The notes beneath the pieces were generated by a model. It worked only from the letters and a program-made list of their open reading frames with translations. It searched no databases and was not told where the DNA came from. A stretch of DNA of 7,567 nucleotides, from the NCBI GenBank assembly GCA_030692145.1, contig JAUYCU010000073.1:1-7567 (forward strand), given 5' to 3'. A program made the position numbers and the translations under genes. This stretch comes from a bacterium (GTDB lineage Bacteria > Patescibacteriota > Minisyncoccia > RBG-13-40-8-A). This document shows, in pieces, positions 5,726 to 7,567 of this stretch (positions are counted from its first letter, which is position 1; each line of letters starts with the position of its first letter).

Positions 5726-7567
5726 ATGGACTATAATCCTCAAAAAATAGAAGGTAATTGGCAAAAGAAATGGGAAAAACTTGGCCTAAATAAAGCCAAG
5801 GATTTTGATAAAAAGAAAAAACAATATATCCTAGTCGAATTTCCTTATCCTTCGGGCGCGGGTCTTCACATAGGTCAACTTCGTTCTTATATCGCCCTAG
5901 ATGCGGTTGCCAGAAAAAAAAGAATGCAGGAACACAACGTTTTATATCCGATTGGATGGGACGCTTTTGGTTTACCTACTGAAAATTATGCTATAAAAAC
6001 AGGTGTTCATCCGATTGATGCTACCAAGAAAAATACCGACAACTTCAGAAAACAATTAAAAAGCGTGGGTTTATCTTTTGATTGGTCGAGAGAAATCAAT
6101 ACCACTAACCCGAAATATTATAAATGGACGCAATGGATATTTCTTCAATTTTTTAAAAAAGGACTGGCATATCAGGCAAAAATGCCGATTAACTGGTGTC
6201 CAAGCTGTAAAATCGGTTTGGCCAATGAGGAGGTTGTTGGCGGGAAATGCGACCGATGTGGAGCGGAAACCGAGAAACGCGAAAAAAGGCAATGGGTTTT
6301 GAAAATCACCGTTTACGCTGACAGATTGATTGACGACTTGAAGAAAGTCGATTATCCGGAAAGAATCAAGAGCCAGCAAATAAACTGGATTGGCCGCTCT
6401 GAAGGCACAACCATTAATTTTAAGCTCGAAATTCAAAATTTGAAATTCGAAATTCCCGTGTTTACAACGCGAATTGATACTATTTTCGGGGTGACGGCCC
6501 TGATATTTGCACCCGAACACGAACTAATATCAAATATCAAAAATCAAATATTAAATATAAAAGAAGTTGAAGAATATATAAAAAATGCGAAAAATAAATC
6601 TGAACTTGAAAGGATGGATTTTGAAAAAGAAAAAACCGGAGTTGAATTGAAAGGAATTTTTGCGATTAATCCCCTAAACAACGAGAAAGTTCCGGTTTGG
6701 ATTGGGGATTATGTGATTGCCACTTATGGCGGGGGAGCAGTAATGATTGTTCCCGCACACGATAAAAGGGATTATGAATTTGCTAAGAAATACAGAATTA
6801 AGATTAGAGAAGTTGTCTTGGGCGGGGATATTTCCAAAGAAGCGTTTGTCGATTATGGATCCCTGGTTAATTCCAGAGAATTTAATGGCCTGAAATCCGA
6901 ACAAGCAATCCAAAGAATTACCGACTGGCTGATTAAAAATAAATTAGGTAGAAAGACAATCAATTATCATCTGCGCGACTGGATATTTTCGCGCCAACAT
7001 TATTGGGGCGAGCCGATTCCGATTATTCATTGCGAAAAATGCGGCGTAGTTCCGATTCCGGAAAAAGACTTGCCAATTAAGCTTCCTTATGTTAAAAATT
7101 ATAAACCTACAGATACTGGCGAATCACCGCTGGCAGGAATCAAAGAATGGGTAAATACAAAGTGTCCAACATGCAAAGGACCAGCAAAACGGGAAACCGA
7201 CACCATGCCCAATTGGGCAGGTTCGAATTGGTATTACATCAGATATTGTGACCCGAAAAACGACAAGAAACTGACGGACATGAAAAAACTTAAATATTGG
7301 ATGCCCGTTGATTTATATAATGGCGGGATGGAACATACTACACTTCACCTTTTGTATTCTCGCTTTGTTTATAAGTTTTTATACGACATTGGTGTTGTTC
7401 CTTACAACGAACCATATAAAAGCAGACGTTCACACGGAATGGTTTTAGCTGCCGACGGCAAAAAAATGTCCAAATCTCTCGGCAATGTGATTAATCCCGA
7501 TGATGTGGTGAAAAAATACGGCGCGGATACAATTCGTTTGTATGAAATGTTTATGGGTCCGTATGAA
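5726..7567 (+). CDS. leuS: Leucyl-tRNA synthetase, 3' truncated by window end
   Basis: Class I synthetase that charges tRNA-Leu and edits mischarged products. The open frame runs 614 codons without a stop to the window end. Some 200 or more C-terminal residues (anticodon-binding and C-terminal domains) lie outside. Visible in order: [12 protein letters not shown] (40-51), where the HIGH motif reads HIGQ; a first zinc ribbon (Cys158, Cys161, Cys175, Cys178); WIGRSEG; the editing domain with FTTRIDT (246-252, Thr-rich site) and VPAHDKRD (342-349) carrying both conserved aspartates; [12 protein letters not shown]; a second zinc ribbon (Cys436, Cys439, Cys480, Cys483); [22 protein letters not shown]; and an intact KKMSKS (579-584). 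Two heptamer arrays sit within the editing region. The start ATG is preceded by its own promoter and no Shine-Dalgarno sequence. Confidence 0.97.
   Translation, partial: MDYNPQKIEGNWQKKWEKLGLNKAKDFDKKKKQYILVEFPYPSGAGLHIGQLRSYIALDAVARKKRMQEHNVLYPIGWDAFGLPTENYAIKTGVHPIDATKKNTDNFRKQLKSVGLSFDWSREINTTNPKYYKWTQWIFLQFFKKGLAYQAKMPINWCPSCKIGLANEEVVGGKCDRCGAETEKREKRQWVLKITVYADRLIDDLKKVDYPERIKSQQINWIGRSEGTTINFKLEIQNLKFEIPVFTTRIDTIFGVTALIFAPEHELISNIKNQILNIKEVEEYIKNAKNKSELERMDFEKEKTGVELKGIFAINPLNNEKVPVWIGDYVIATYGGGAVMIVPAHDKRDYEFAKKYRIKIREVVLGGDISKEAFVDYGSLVNSREFNGLKSEQAIQRITDWLIKNKLGRKTINYHLRDWIFSRQHYWGEPIPIIHCEKCGVVPIPEKDLPIKLPYVKNYKPTDTGESPLAGIKEWVNTKCPTCKGPAKRETDTMPNWAGSNWYYIRYCDPKNDKKLTDMKKLKYWMPVDLYNGGMEHTTLHLLYSRFVYKFLYDIGVVPYNEPYKSRRSHGMVLAADGKKMSKSLGNVINPDDVVKKYGADTIRLYEMFMGPYE
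6428..6455 (+). repeat. Heptamer tandem array (GAAATTC) in leuS
   Basis: Four consecutive 7-base units: GAAATTC (6428-6434), AAAATTT (6435-6441), GAAATTC (6442-6448) and GAAATTC (6449-6455). The preceding seven bases (6421-6427) match the unit at four positions and may be a decayed copy. It encodes EIQNLKFEI (235-243) plus the start of Pro244, just before the FTTR editing motif, in a loop of variable length in the family. Confidence 0.75.
6526..6560 (+). repeat. Heptamer tandem array (AATATCA) in leuS
   Basis: Five consecutive 7-base units. Two are perfect AATATCA (6526-6532, 6533-6539); the other three differ by one base each (AAAATCA, AATATTA, AATATAA). They encode residues 268-278 ([11 protein letters not shown]) right after the APEHE motif of the editing domain. 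The region is AT-rich, but the strict 7-base phasing over 35 bases is unlikely to be compositional chance. Confidence 0.7.

Noticed and set aside
6078..6302. 74-codon + strand frame inside leuS
   Set aside because: It is out of frame with LeuRS, which runs unbroken through the region with all expected motifs.
5290..6560. Tandem arrays as a CRISPR array
   Set aside because: The units are 7 bases with no spacers, and they lie in frame inside genes.
1..7567. A new defence or mobile-element system
   Set aside because: Every gene is a recognisable housekeeping or membrane family; there are no integrase, transposase, toxin-antitoxin or effector signatures.

Overview
The window reads as a housekeeping stretch from a small-genome, AT-leaning bacterium. 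It is most likely a Patescibacteria (Candidate Phyla Radiation) lineage. This is inferred from the compact aminoacyl-tRNA synthetases, the short RsmI, the style of the LeuRS sequence, the tight gene overlaps and the in-frame repeat insertions. No 16S or marker phylogeny is available here, so the placement is an inference. All of the DNA is coding or within about 80 bases of a gene. There is no gene-free stretch over 300 bases, and I see no tRNA, rRNA, CRISPR array or transposase.

Layout: (1) 2-1156 (+), the C-terminal ~90% of an M16 zinc peptidase whose start lies before the window. (2) 1162-2208 (+), an AI-2E/PerM-family membrane permease, 5 bases after the peptidase. (3) 2177-2665 (-), a small four-helix membrane protein, convergent with and overlapping the permease tail. 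(4) After a short divergent promoter region, a tightly packed + strand group: rsmI (2737-3396), metG (3386-4810, overlapping rsmI by 11 bases) and tatD (4810-5646, sharing one base with metG). (5) After 79 bases containing a strong promoter, leuS (5726 to beyond the window end).

Functionally, rsmI (16S rRNA methylation), metG and leuS (tRNA charging) form a translation-themed neighbourhood, with the TatD-family nuclease co-transcribed with metG. The M16 peptidase and PerM-like permease form a separate envelope/proteolysis pair.

I do not see a new multi-gene system. The most notable signal is repeat DNA domesticated inside essential genes. tatD carries three separate in-frame insertions that look repeat-derived, and leuS carries two 7-base-period tandem arrays in its editing region. 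The three heptamer arrays share one degenerate unit (TCRAAHW). Other points are a LeuRS whose HIGH motif reads HIGQ, a MetRS whose HIGH motif reads HWGH, a leuS promoter placed to give a leaderless mRNA, no Shine-Dalgarno sequence at any start, and a candidate terminator lying inside the opposing gene.
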